64,000 bases of DNA from Brevipalpus yothersi. Lineage: Eukaryota; Arthropoda; Arachnida; Trombidiformes; Tenuipalpidae. The stretch lies in contig QZCP01000645.1 of the NCBI GenBank assembly GCA_003956705.1, positions 1-64,000 on the forward strand. The letters are read 5' to 3'. Shown here in pieces: positions 12,832 through 24,907 of this stretch. The number at the start of each line of letters is the position of its first letter. Within the stretch, counting starts at the first letter, position 1. The translations under genes were made by a program, and so were the position numbers. The notes under the pieces were generated by a model that was given only the letters and a program-made list of their open reading frames with translations, searched no databases and was not told where the DNA came from.

Positions 12832-15800
12832 CTGAAATTCAAAATGATTCAATCAATATACAAGTAAAATCATCAATAAACGTAAATTAAAAGGTATCAA
12901 TATCAAACCTCAACAAGCTTCTTCCATCTATCCATGGCATATCTTGCCACCTCCAATTGACGCTGCTGCTTGGTTTGCCTTCGTTTATACAGTATTTCAA
13001 TGAATATCAAAACAACACCACCAATTATTCCCGCAGCTAGAAGAACAAATATGCCGGCCATATTCTTTAGTCCAAGTGTTGTAGGTGATCCATCCATACG
13101 ATTTGAACACATGGCCGCATCACTGTCCACCTCAAGTATCCACTTCTTATCCAATTCAGTCATTATACCATTCTCATGCATAGATAGTATGGCAGCATTC
13201 ATTTGATCAGTCCAAAAGCTATTCTTTTGCAGTCCAACGCCATATCCAGATCGACCGAATTGTTCAGCTGCTGTGATCAGATCACAATCACGTGCTGCTT
13301 CCCATTCTAGACGAGAAGAGTCCCATATGAATGCTGAAATTTCATCTGGAACAATAATACAATAGTAATACTAATTAGTTGACTATAATTTTTCAATTGA
13401 AATCATATAAATATCATATCTTGATGCGCCCATCTTACCTGATTTGACAGCTGCAACACCTTCCTCAACTGTCTTATAATTTTTATCCATCATAAAATCG
13501 TACATAGCTTTGAGTTCAATTTGCCTTTTAAAATAATTTTCTACCGCACTTTGTTTCACAGTTGCATAGGCAAACGAGTCACGTGGACTCCGGAGACGTA
13601 TATCATTAATACCGGACAGTGATGATATCGGACGTTCGAGTACCAAAAAAGCTGCTAAATTGGCAGTATATGAAGCGATCACAATCATGGCGAATCCAGC
13701 CCAAACCATACCCAAAACTCGGCCACTCAACGATCGTGGACTACCTTCACCAATACCACTGTTCAATAGGACACCCCAAGCAAACCATATAGCAGAACTC
13801 AGATTGAGAGCATCCTCTTCCGTTATATCACTATTAGGCAGTCGATATCGGCCAAATGGACTGAATCGATCCAGCAGATAGAGTGTTAAAGCAATAATGT
13901 GAACCGAAAATAGTACCAATATCCATAGACTTTCCTCAAATGGATGTAAAAATGATGCTAAACCATCACGTTTGGGTAATTTTTTCTCCAAAATAGTTAT
14001 TCCCTATCATGAAGAAAAATTTCAATATTATTTAACGTTGAATCGTAATGATATTGAACAATACAATACAACCCGATGCATACCTGATATTTGAAGGGTT
14101 TCGAAAATTCAATGGCTGCCGATCGCTCTGGGTTAATTGTCAATGGGGCAACAATTATGTCCGCTTTTTTGTAAATCAAATCACCCATCAATCCTGTCCA
14201 CTTTTTCGGTTTATCTGGACCATCCACATGTTCCAAACTTCCATAGGCACCGTCATCCACTTGATACAGTGTGTAACTGAAATTCAATCTATCCGATAGT
14301 CCAATTAAAAAATCAATACAATACCCAGAGCAGCAATACATCTGTTCGGCACCATCACTTTTTGGATCATATTTTGCACAAGGCACTTGATCTTTGGAAC
14401 ATTCACTGGCTGATGACACCGGATAGGTAAATATGAATGGTTCCTCTCGCAGAGTGACCACTCGCAAATGGGATGGTCTCACATAACCTAGTGGCTGGAC
14501 AGTCCGATAGCCTGGCCAAATGATTGAATTAATATTGAACCATAATTGCATTTTCATTTTAGCCTGTGAAAATGCATACTGTCCAACGGTCACCGATCGA
14601 CCCTGGACACGATTGATGATCTCATAATCAGCATCAATTCGATCACCTTTGCCATCGAATGCAACTCGGCCCGTTTTACCATACAGTAGTAATTGTTTTC
14701 GCAAATAATTAAATAGTAACGGTCCTCGAGACCATCGATTACGATTAAGATCACCACACTGACTGGGTGGTGGTCCAGTTATATTTTCACCACCATTGTC
14801 CAGTTCATACATATCACGAATAGCCATACCGATCACATAGGCACTGTCCATTATGTGGCCTGAGCCATTGGAAGCATTATATAGACTGAGTGCGAGTACT
14901 CCATCAGGTACATTAGGTGCTCGAAGTGCTGTTTCGGACACAATCCACACATAATCTTCGGTCATATTGAGTCGAATGATGTCCAAGAATATTGACTGAG
15001 CATCAATCTCATCGGCATACAAAAGATATACTCGACACTTTATTTCTTCATCAGCTTCCTCGAGTTCTTTCATGAAATCCGTTACTCCCGATTCATATTC
15101 GATTATGGAACGAATTTGAATACTACTACCTTCGGCGAGACTTTGAAATCGGGAAAAGGCTGTACGACCAGAATAATCGGCAGAATGTATGAAAACCACA
15201 TGGGAATAATTGAGTGTTTGCAGCATTTCAATCCATACATCCACTTGATGAGAATACGGAGGCACAGTTCGGAGATATACTCCGTGCATATGTGGATCAG
15301 AGAAATGATTGTCACGATTTGATAGACCGATCACAGGTATACTTAAAAAATCACATGTTTGAGCGATTGTATTCGCTTTTTGAGATGGCCCATCATTAAT
15401 CATGACCACATAAACCTAGTATTCACGGAATCAAGTCATTAGATTGGAAATTTTAGAGTATAGTGGGGCATACTCACTCCTGATTTAACCATATTTTCAC
15501 AAAAATCTTTCATCATTATAACAGGATTGGACGAATACTGCATTGTTATTGCATTAAGAGATACTCCGGGAGGCAGAATATTAGGCTCCAAATTTACACT
15601 CTCAATAGCCTGGAATAGTAAAAAAAAATTTATCAGTTTTGGTAAAAAACTTGGAAAAAAATGAATTTTGTGGTCTTCAGAGTGATTGTTGAAAATGAAG
15701 AACAATGATTTAATTTACCTGGAAGAATTGTCCTATTTTTTCTGTTGAATCAAGCACAGCTCCTATTCTGAATATTCTTGGAGATGAAGATTCTATTGGC

Positions 15801-15910
15801 AAATTCGTTCCATTAACAGAAGGCAAATGAGTAACTGTTTGGTAAATCATCACAACCAAACACATAAAATGCGAATTTAGAACAAAAATAAATGAATTTT
15901 GAGATCCCAT
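12127..15910 (-). CDS. Nmdar1: NMDA-type ionotropic glutamate receptor subunit 1 (six coding exons, 1120 aa)
   Basis: This encodes the obligatory glycine-binding subunit of NMDA receptors, a ligand-gated Na+/K+/Ca2+ channel of excitatory synapses. Coding exons are 15719-15910, 15478-15609, 14084-15415, 13439-14003, 12909-13345 and 12127-12831; the joined frame is open throughout. Domains in order: signal peptide (about 1-34), amino-terminal domain, ligand-binding S1 ending in APLTINPER (glycine-contact positions P532, T534, R539), M1 (about 578-596), pore loop WFAWGVLLNSGIGEG with the N-site asparagine at 633, M3 with SYTANLAAF at 663-671, S2 with FIWD (D749), and M4 (about 837-860). A long basic, Ser-rich cytosolic tail of about 260 residues follows. 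The start at 15910 was chosen because a hydrophobic signal sequence follows it and a splice acceptor lies 13 nt upstream. Introns are only 62-109 bp. Key pore and gating residues are intact, so the gene should be functional. Confidence 0.97.
12909..13345 (-). CDS. Nmdar1: Nmdar1 coding exon 5 (residues 741-886), end of S2, M4 and C0 region
   Basis: The first codon is shared with the previous exon and restores GAT. The exon encodes DEISAFIWD, the rest of S2, helix M4 (about 837-860) and the basic juxtamembrane stretch KRRQTKQQRQLEVARYAMDR, which corresponds to the C0 region of mammalian GluN1. It ends on GAG before GTTTGA. Confidence 0.95.
13439..14003 (-). CDS. Nmdar1: Nmdar1 coding exon 4 (residues 553-740), M1, pore loop and M3
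   Basis: The exon starts with GITILEKK after the acceptor ATGATAG and ends in phase 1 before GTAAGA. It carries the channel pore with the asparagine of the N-site (N633) and the gating motif SYTANLAAF. The S2 stretch reads KQSAVENYF, with alanine where the rat subunit has the second serine of KQSSV. Confidence 0.96.
14084..15415 (-). CDS. Nmdar1: Nmdar1 coding exon 3 (residues 109-552), most of the extracellular part
   Basis: A 1332 nt exon carrying most of the amino-terminal domain (LRTVPPYSHQVDVWIEML is strongly NMDAR1-like) and the S1 half of the glycine site, ending at EFSKPFKYQ. Several N-X-S/T sequons are present. The donor is CAG followed by GTATGC. Confidence 0.95.
15478..15609 (-). 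CDS. Nmdar1: Nmdar1 coding exon 2 (residues 65-108)
   Basis: A 132 nt exon in phase 0 at both ends. The acceptor is CTATTCCAG and the donor GTGAGT. It encodes amino-terminal domain sequence from AIESVNLEP to MVKSG. Confidence 0.88.
15719..15910 (-). CDS. Nmdar1: Nmdar1 coding exon 1 (residues 1-64)
   Basis: This exon encodes the signal peptide and the first strand of the amino-terminal domain (RIGAVLDSTEK). The exon itself begins at 15923 after a TTTTTTTGCAG acceptor and ends with CAG before GTAAAT. It ends on a complete codon. Confidence 0.9.
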
Positions 15911-16108
15911 CTTGACTGGAAGCCTGCAAAAAAAGGAGTTCCGTTGGATTTTTAGTTTATTTTGTTTGAATATAAACATGAATGAACATATCTGTTTGTT
16001 TTTCTGGCTGAGATTTTCATTTTATGCATTGAAAACTCGTGCAGTAGGGGCTGGACCTCAGGCATTTCGAGGTTTTCGTGGAAAAATTTTGAATAAATTT
16101 TGAATAAA

Positions 16109-16120
16109 ACTTACCTTGAG
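16109..16120 (-). other. Nmdar1: Splice donor of a probable Nmdar1 non-coding 5' exon
   Basis: On the minus strand the sequence reads CTCAAG followed by GTAAGT, a near-perfect donor. It pairs with the acceptor at 15924-15925, 13 nt upstream of the start codon, giving a 191 bp 5' UTR intron. The 5' limit of this first exon cannot be read from sequence. Confidence 0.5.
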
Positions 16121-17042
16121 TTCAAAAAATGTTAAACTCGAATCAAGACAACTTAGTGTCTTGTTTCAATCTCTGGAATCACTTAGAAACGATCAAATTC
16201 TGAAGAAAAATGAATTAAATCAGATGAAAATACTAGAGCAGTGTTCACTGGCGCTCAAATGAGTGAAAATAAGCTGTAGATGAAATCAAATCAAGAAAAA
16301 TATTCTCTGAATTTTTCACCATCTTCATCATGTGGTAACTCCGCGGAATCCTCATCATTAGATGCAATTCTGATCATTCATGGAATTGAAATATGTTCTG
16401 AAAATGGATAAAAGTTGTACAATTTTATGAGAAATTTTTTCCAAGCTCTCGAGGATCTTTCAAAATACACTAAACTTCATTTCGGCTGTGAGAATTTTAG
16501 ATATAAACTCAAACTAATAGATAATTTCACCAGCTCTTTTCAGCCTGATCAAGCAAGTAAACAGTTCACTTGGAAGAAAGCATGGTTTAGAGCACCAAAT
16601 ATTTTCTTTCGATCTATCTTTCGATCATTTCATGAGCTAAGAGAGGGAGTACCAGAATTCAAGGATCGCAATCTGAGGAAATGATTCTGCCCTCTTATTC
16701 TCTCATCTTCTGAGCAGCGCACAAAATCAGTCTTCCCGCGCTCGCCGACTATCCAACAAGATTACTAACTTTAGTATACTCTCCAGTCTGTTTGAGAATA
16801 CTTATTGTAGGAGTAAAATATGTGTATATCATCGAGAGGCCGGCATATGAGCTCAGCATCGCAAAGTACCGCTAATTCTTCGAACTCAGCAGCTACAAAA
16901 TCAACAATAATTAACACTTATTATTCAGCATCCATCGTCAAAAGTATTCCATTTTCAAGCATATGCTTCATCATCAATGTGTGATCATCATCATCAACAT
17001 TTCCATCACCAGCATCCATTCATTTGATTCATCATCACAAAA
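16121..17042. promoter_or_regulatory. Head-to-head intergenic region between Nmdar1 and K2P-A
   Basis: Less than 1 kb separates the inferred 5' exon of Nmdar1 (minus) from the leader of K2P-A (plus). It should contain both promoters. A TCAGTC at 16728-16733 matches the arthropod initiator consensus on the plus strand and is followed by a short GC-rich stretch. That would place K2P-A transcription start about 370 bp before its ATG, but this is a guess from one short motif. A 270 bp open frame at 16415-16684 shows no known domain and was not called as a gene. Confidence 0.4.
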
Positions 17043-17072
17043 ATGAAACACAACAAAAATAAAATCAACTAG
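17043..17072 (+). other. Upstream ORF in the K2P-A leader (9 codons)
   Basis: A short upstream ATG frame (MKHNKNKIN, stop TAG) ends 27 nt before the main K2P-A start codon. Confidence 0.4.
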
Positions 17073-17079
17073 TGTGTGA

Positions 17080-17175
17080 ATGGCCCATCTTTTCGTACAA
17101 TGGAAAGCTCTGATACATCATTGGATCGAAGAAAGAAGCGTAAAAAGTGTCGATGCTGGTGTATTCATAAGATAA
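17080..17175 (+). other. Overlapping upstream ORF at K2P-A (31 codons)
   Basis: An ATG at 17080 opens a different frame that runs past the K2P-A start at 17100 and stops at 17173-17175. Its context is weak (T at -3), while the main ATG has A at -3 and G at +4. Leaky scanning would be needed if the leader contains both. Confidence 0.4.
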
Positions 17176-17532
17176 GTTCATTATTGTGCACCAATATTGG
17201 ACTATTCATGGTGATCATGGTGTATCTAGTAATTGGTGGAATGATGTTCAGTGAATTGGAATCAGCGTATGATATAAAGCGTATCAATCGTTTAGTGAAC
17301 CTACGCAACCAGACAATACTTAAATTGTGGAATATAACTATGGATACAAATATTTTGCAGGAAAAAAATTGGACAGCAATGACCAATGTTGAGATTATTG
17401 CATTCCAGCGATCACTATTCGATGAATATCGTGATGGTTATGATGGTTCCCAAGTATATTATCAGGGTAAATCTCAACAGTGGTCTTTCATTGGATCCTT
17501 CATCTATTCATTTACACTTATTACAACTTTAG
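17100..17532 (+). CDS. K2P-A coding exon 1 (residues 1-144 plus one base), M1, cap and P1 helix
   Basis: The start ATG at 17100 has a good Kozak context. The exon ends ...ITTL plus G, before GTGAGT. This is the phase-1 intron site known to be conserved inside the first glycine codon of the P1 filter in many K2P genes. The GTG-initiated extension upstream of 17100 is not a plausible eukaryotic start. Confidence 0.92.
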
Positions 17533-20116
17533 GTGAGTTTATCATTCCAATCACATACACACACAGTATACGTATATTTGGATTCTGGATTCCGAATGAA
17601 TCAAATCAGAGCTCTTTTGTTCTTTCTTTCTCTCTCTTTTCTCTTTCCTTTCATATTCTATCACTTAATATCGAGTATCATGCTCATCTATCGTCTCATC
17701 CTGAATGCCAATAGATTTTCGATCATATTCATTTAGCATTCTTGAATGCAACTTATATGCAGTCTTGTATGAACAGTTTGTGATCATAAACTGTTAGGTG
17801 CTCATTCTTTTTACTTTATTAAGCAGCGAGAAAACTTATACTAGAATATTTTGGATTATTTTTCGGCTGTATATTCTTCGAAACGTCAGATATAATAATC
17901 ATCACAAGTGTCTGTATCATTATACGTTTAGATTTTATTCAAAATTTGCGAGCCAACTAAAATACATGTAAAATAGCGGTGAAATATTCTGGAGGAAAAT
18001 TTTTCTAACAAGATTTTCCAGAGGAATTGAAGTGATTCCATCATGAGCTCACAATTTTAATGCAGACTTTATTTATTCTGGGAAGAGGGAAGCGAAAATT
18101 CTGTTCGTTCCCTTTCCCAAAGAGGAAAATTTTCAATAACTTTCTCTACTAGTAGCAGAGTATTTTTTTTGTTCTCCCTTTTCACTTGATGTGAAAAAAT
18201 TCTACATGATAAGTGATGATTTATTCATGAGTTTACTTCCAGAAAGAGCCCTTTTCGCTTCATTTTTCGGGTCTTTCGTCGTTCTCCATGATATGGGATT
18301 ATTTCCACAGACTTCACATTGGTGAAAAAAAACCACACTCAAAATTTTTCTGCTCAAAGTCTATGAGGGTTTCAAACAAAAGAGTAGGCAACCGAAAGAA
18401 GAAAAAGGAAAAAAAGTAATATTCAGCCCATATATCGTTATTGCCTCCAACCGTTTCAATCAATTCTGACGAGAAGATATCATCAGAATAGTTTTAGTTT
18501 GTATCCAGATTCGTTCCCTGTGTGTATATGTGCATATATATTTGTGCAAGTGTGCACACTTGTGTGTATGTGTGTATAAGTATATATAAATTTAAAATTC
18601 TGATACTTATCAGATACTCTTGAAACATCAAAATCTTTTGACTTGGAGACAAGTTCCCAGTGGACTTGATGTGTTTGGAAATGATGACAGTTCTTTCTCT
18701 TTCTTTTCCGATTGCTATTTTTTTCGTCGAATGTCAAAAGATAGAAAATAGTCTCAAAGACCTACGCACTTAAGAGGCTGTTTAGTTCGATATTTTCATT
18801 TCCCAAGCTGAAGAAAGATTCATGATACCTCAGAGATTTAAAGAATCAATCCAGAGGCTTAACCACTCTCTCACTTACTCTATGGATATACAAACTCACA
18901 TGAATATATAGCTTTCTATCTGACATTCATGGTGGATGCATAGGAAAAGTCAAAATTCAAATACTGTATCCTCTTGTCTACTCTGGTGAATTGGGTAAAG
19001 TTCCAGAGGAAAGTAGGAAAAAAATGAGACTGATTATCGAACCAATTCTTATATAATTTGAAAACGTACACCCCTGGAACGATTATATTTGATACAATTA
19101 TTCTTCCCGATTTTCGCATATCCTACCGAGTGAATTAATTTTTTTTCTCCCTATTCTCAATAGCTTTAAATAGATTCTCAAAGAAACTGATATTGAAAAT
19201 AGATCGCGAAATAGCATCTATATCACCGTATTTCCATTAGTATTCCTTCAATTTTCACTCTTCCTCTCCTTTTTTCACTTTACTTTTGCCCTTTCAATAG
19301 TTTATACACCTTAAAAAAGCAACTGATAACCTTTTCAAAGTCTCACAAGTGTGAAAATTGTGTTTGTGTGTGGATCACAATTCTAAAATTGGGTATTGAA
19401 AATCAACACAATAGAGGACAAAACGGTTAGTTTGCGTTGGTTGAATATATCTTTTTTTCATCTCAATGCAACCTGATACCTTGAACCTCTCTTTCAGAGA
19501 GTACAAAAAATTTAAGTTACAAGAACAAGAATTTGGAGGAGGCAAAAAATAAGATAGCAAACACGAGATATGAAAAATTCTATTGGTAGTCATCTATGCG
19601 AGGTTATCTTATTCCATATTTTCTGTTCAAATTTTTATCCTTCCTAGAATTTCTTCAAAGAATCATTCATCATGCCTATTTGTGTGTGTGTGTGCCCCTA
19701 TAAGTGTAAGTCTATGTTGGGGAAAAAACTTTTACAAATGGAGGAAAAAATCAGCCCTATGAGTAGCATTGTGGATATGATGATAAGTTTGAAATGGAAT
19801 ATCGATCAATAAGAATATATATTCACCCAAGTATATGTCTGTGTAAGATGTAAAAATTGTTACGGGCAAAAGTAGACAAACTTTTTCTCACCGTTAAATT
19901 ATACATCTGAACTCTGTTCATACCGGGAGGTGACATACAGACAGATACAGACAGGAAGCGAGAAATACTTGTATTCACCTACTGTTGTATTTTGTATCTT
20001 ATTTTCAGAACTTGAGGGTTTTGATCACACTTTTTTCCGGTAAACTAGGAAAAAGATGTAAAAACTATTGTACGACGAGCATGTTAAGCTTGAAATTGGA
20101 TTCTCTAGTAGACAAT

Positions 20117-20148
<32 letters not shown>

Positions 20149-22940
20149 GTTACTGCTTTGACAATATATAACATTGGCTGAAGATTGGTTGATTGAAAGA
20201 GGATGAAGAAGAAGAAGATGAGGAAAATTTCAGCTATACAGAAACATTTTCCAATACTGCAACTGGCAATGTGTGTAAGAAACATTTTTGCAATTGAATA
20301 GAGTAGAGGAGAGAAAGAAAGAAAGAAAGTGTGAGGATCGAGAGGAATCAGAGAGAAAAAGAGGTGAAAAAAGTAGAAAATTGAGAAAGTAACAAACTAA
20401 ATCACTCAATCTTTCATTTTATCCGAAAGAGGAAGAAAAAGAAGGAAAAGAAGAGGCAGAAGACTACACATATTACACTTGGAATTTTTCTTCTATTCTA
20501 TCATCACACACATACATTCATACACATGCTGTTGGTCTAATGGATATTCACTTTGGAGAGCTGATTCTTCTTGGAAGAATTCTGTGCTCCGAAGAGAATC
20601 AGTAGATGAAGAAAGTGAAACAGGAAAGCTCAACTCTCAACCACAATCACTTCCTAATACCTTTGAGTATATTTCTGGTTGTTCATAAAGTCTTGATGGT
20701 TCTCAATATTGGAAGATATATATTGGCCACTGGAAATAGAAAAAATTTTCTCTTCTTCCTATCTCTATCTCTCGAATATGAAGTGATTCTTGTTGGAATA
20801 TATGCCTCTCCTCAAATCTCATAACTCACCCCTTGTTGAATTAAATTGATTTATCTCTTGCCGCAAACATCATTATACCAACTTCAAAATATTCCGATCA
20901 ATGAGATACCCATTTGAACATTTTCAATGCTCTAATAACGATTTTCAATATAACCCTATCATTCGATCGTTTAACTAACTGTGAAAGAGAATTTTAAATC
21001 TCCACTCTGATAATTATTTCCTGGAAATCGATCTCTCATGCATACCTTCCAACGAGAATCCTCTAAAAACCTCTCAATTGATGAAGTTTATCCAGCCAAC
21101 ATGAACAGATTGCTTTTGAGCTAAAATTTTTTTTCCTTTCTCTCACTTTTTCTTGCATCACATTTTGAGATTTATTTTTTCTCTAGTCCATCAATAGTCA
21201 ACAGACATTCTTATAATGTCATATACGAAATCGAAAATTGAGTGAAAAAAAACTTCTCTACTTCAATGAATGTAGCATGAGATGAAGCTTATACGTTACA
21301 CCTTCTTTTTTTTTGGAAAAGCGATTCGCTTAATTTTACTTTATATAATATATTTTGGGTTCACTCCAGCAATCTTCTATTGCATTTCCATCTCTCTCTT
21401 CTTCTCTCTAACTAATCCAGGAACAAATTGTGCTAATTCTTCCAAGAAGAAGCAAAATCTCCTGGCGAATGAAACTACTACCAAAGGAGAAGGGTTTTCA
21501 CATGGATTAAGGTTCTCATGTATCTTGGGCTTAACTCTTCTCTTCCTTTCTTGTTTGATCTTTTTCCCACTCAAAGATGCGGATGCTGTAAATATATTCC
21601 TTTTTCCATCAGAAGAACCAAGAGGAAAATGTAGAATTTTCTCTCTCTCTCTCTTCCAACGCCATGAAGCTGATTTATGCAAATTATATGCAAGATTTTC
21701 ATCAGAATCTTCACACTCGATCAGTCTATCGTTACGCTTATCTTTCACCACACGCAAACCATCCTTTTGAATGTTGTCTCGATCGATTCAAGTTAACCGG
21801 AAGAGAGAGAAAGAGACTATAAAACCTAATGCTTGTGGATGATAGTGAATCTTAATCTGCTCAATGAATTGTGTTAACTCTTTAGTGTAAAATTGGGTCA
21901 TAATGAAAGGCTTCATATTTTCTTACATTTACTCTCCCTCACATACACACATGCACACAATCCAATTAATCTCTGGTTAATCTGAGTTTAGCCAATCAGG
22001 CTGTATAGTTTGCCTCAATATTCATGTATTCAGGCATTATTCACACACTTTACGCCATACATTCATGACAAGATGGATGAAGATTGTTTCGCACTTTGCA
22101 TTGTCGAATACAGATTCGAGACGTTCCTCCTGATAGTATGTGTGTATATGCTTTGATCAGCAGTACATCATCATGTTTACTCAGATTTTTTGATGAAGGC
22201 TAATCAAAATCGATCGTTTCTCACTCTCTGTATCTGTCTCTTTCTGTCTTATTTTTCAGAAGATTAAGTATTCTTGACCAGTTTTCACTGCAATGATCAA
22301 CTTACCTTGGTTCAAATATTCTTTTTCCAAGTCCCTTTTCGGGAATACAAATGATCAGATTTATGAAGACTCTATTATGCTCACCTCATGTAGCTCGGTA
22401 CTTGATACCCAAATGATTTTCGTTGGTTGATGCTATCCAAAAGAAAGGGTTACCTTATAAGAGATCTTTGAAACGAAAATTCGGTTGATTTATCGGTTCA
22501 TTTCTTCTTCAAAAGATTTTGTTAGTAAAACTTTTGTCCTCCTATCCTTTGTTCTATTCTATTCCCTGGGATAAGTTTTATCTATCTCGTTGTCGAGCTT
22601 CCTTAACTCTCTCAGCTTCTTGCTCAATAAGACACACACACACACACACACACAATTTTCGATTGCCCAAAATTTGTGGGCTTTATTTGTTTCGTTTGAG
22701 CTACCATACACAGAAACACACAGACACATATCACAAGAGGCTGAGAAATTGTAACAGAGCAACACATACACAGGAATAGAGCAGAAAGAGCATCTGAAAG
22801 TTGTCTGAGAATTGATTGTTACTTTTTGGATCAAAAAATCGATACCTTTTCCTCTCAAAATCTGAGCATTAGGCAACACTCAATACCTCATGTGTTCTTT
22901 TCTACTACTACTACCACTTTCACTACTGGGCACACAGGAG

Positions 22941-22983
<43 letters not shown>

Positions 22984-23233
22984 CGAAAAGAAGAGGATGC
23001 TCATCTCCTCGCCATGTTTACCATTAGATTGTGACCAATTCTCTCGCTGGATTCATTCCATCATGCTCACACTATTCCTTTTCCGAGTCTATCTCTCTCC
23101 CTGGGATTATCGGCACATGAAATGGAATCGACGAAAAATGGGATCTACTTGGACTGTCTATGTTGTTGTCAAGATAAACTGAGGTGATAAAATGATTGAG
23201 TGAGGTGAGAAGATGGAGAGAGAGACGAAATCG

Positions 23234-23305
<72 letters not shown>

Positions 23306-24845
23306 TGGCTCATACACAAATCAATGTGCTGATTTTGGGACATTATTCAAAGAGAGAAGAGGCAACTTTTCGAGGATCATTTCGCCGTTACGCTTGGATA
23401 GAATATTCCTTCTTTCTTTGCTAGAAGAATGTTGAAAATGATGAGAGCCCAGTGGTCTTATATTTCCTCTGGATTGCAGTGGAACTTTTATTCTGGAAAA
23501 ATTTTTTCTCTCTCTCTTTCCCACTTATCTATCTTCTGGTATCAAGAGCTTGAGAGCAAAAAAAGCGTCGACAAGCTATTGTCAGTGGCTCTTGACTTTT
23601 AACATTCTGGATATTTTCTACTGTACATTCTGTATATACGGTGAATTCATCGTGGAACGTTAAGATGAATAATAATACTTGAGCCCTTTCATTCGTAATG
23701 TTGGTTCTGAGAGCCTATGATTCAACGAGTTATGATGGAGTTTATGATAAATTCACAGAAGCTATATTATTGAAGGAACCCAAAATAATAATGGCCTGTA
23801 TACAAACATAATAGACTCTGGTGGAAAGCTGATTCATTCCATAAAACTTGAGCCTCTCTCTCTCTCTTATTCTCTTTCTCTTCCTTCCCTCTCCATTTTA
23901 TCTAAATTATGGCTTTCCACAAAATTTTCTTTACCCATTTACTATTGATCATTAATCAAAAATAGGCTTACTAATAAAAAAATTTGATCGACTGGTGAGG
24001 ACATAGAGACAGAGCTTGGAGAGAGGATAGATTTCATTTACAAGAATTCTTTATTGTCATATCGATAATAATCTTATGCAGTTAGAGAGGGAATATGGGC
24101 ATAAATTGAAGCCAGGAAGAATCCGGTTCATCCAATTTGAATCCATTCTCATGGGACTCTGAATTTTTATCATGTTCTGATTTCTCTTCTTACAAAACGT
24201 TTGATATCAAATCATCTACGATGCAAATGAGAATCAGAAGTGAATCAATTCACCGAATATATGATACCAAAAAAGGTATCTTTATGCTCAGCATACGCAG
24301 CATACATTATGTAACTCTAATTTTTTTCACACTTTCATCCGGATCGGTGTGCATACAATTTGTCTCTTCAATCTCATCCACAGGAAAATCCATTCCATCC
24401 TGTATTCGATTCATATTGGAGCTTCTCCATAGATTCGGGCACACACACTCACATACAACCGAAGAGTATCAATCAATTGAGCGCAGTGAATAGAGGATGA
24501 AAAGGATGACTTGTAGAGAAGGAATTTGAAGCATAAAAAAGAAGGAAGATAAAAGAGGAGAGAAAAGAAAGAGGAACAAAACTGTTTAAATTGATTTCCT
24601 ACACTCAAATTGCATTGATGTGTATATATGTGTGCATGCCTCTCTTGAGCCGGATGGACAAAAAAAGTCAGAATATTGGATACCATTTTCACGACTTTTT
24701 ATTTTTGCTCTTTTCTCTCTATGTGTCAAAATATTCTCTTTCTCCCTCTTTTTGTGCCATAAAAAAGAAGAACAAATCATTTGTGAAGTGAGCTGCAGTC
24801 ATATTATTGATATGTAAAGAGAGATCTGAGAATATTTATTCGGAT

Positions 24846-24907
<62 letters not shown>

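Noticed and set aside
16415..16684. 89-residue frame between Nmdar1 and K2P-A
   Set aside because: No known domain and it lies in the presumed promoter region. Nothing beyond openness supports translation.
21282..21770. 162-residue open frame in the K2P-A intron, with an opposite-strand frame at 21377-21757
   Set aside because: The composition is Phe/Leu/Ser-rich from T-rich DNA. No family signature, no splice context and an unlikely protein, so I treat it as a chance frame.
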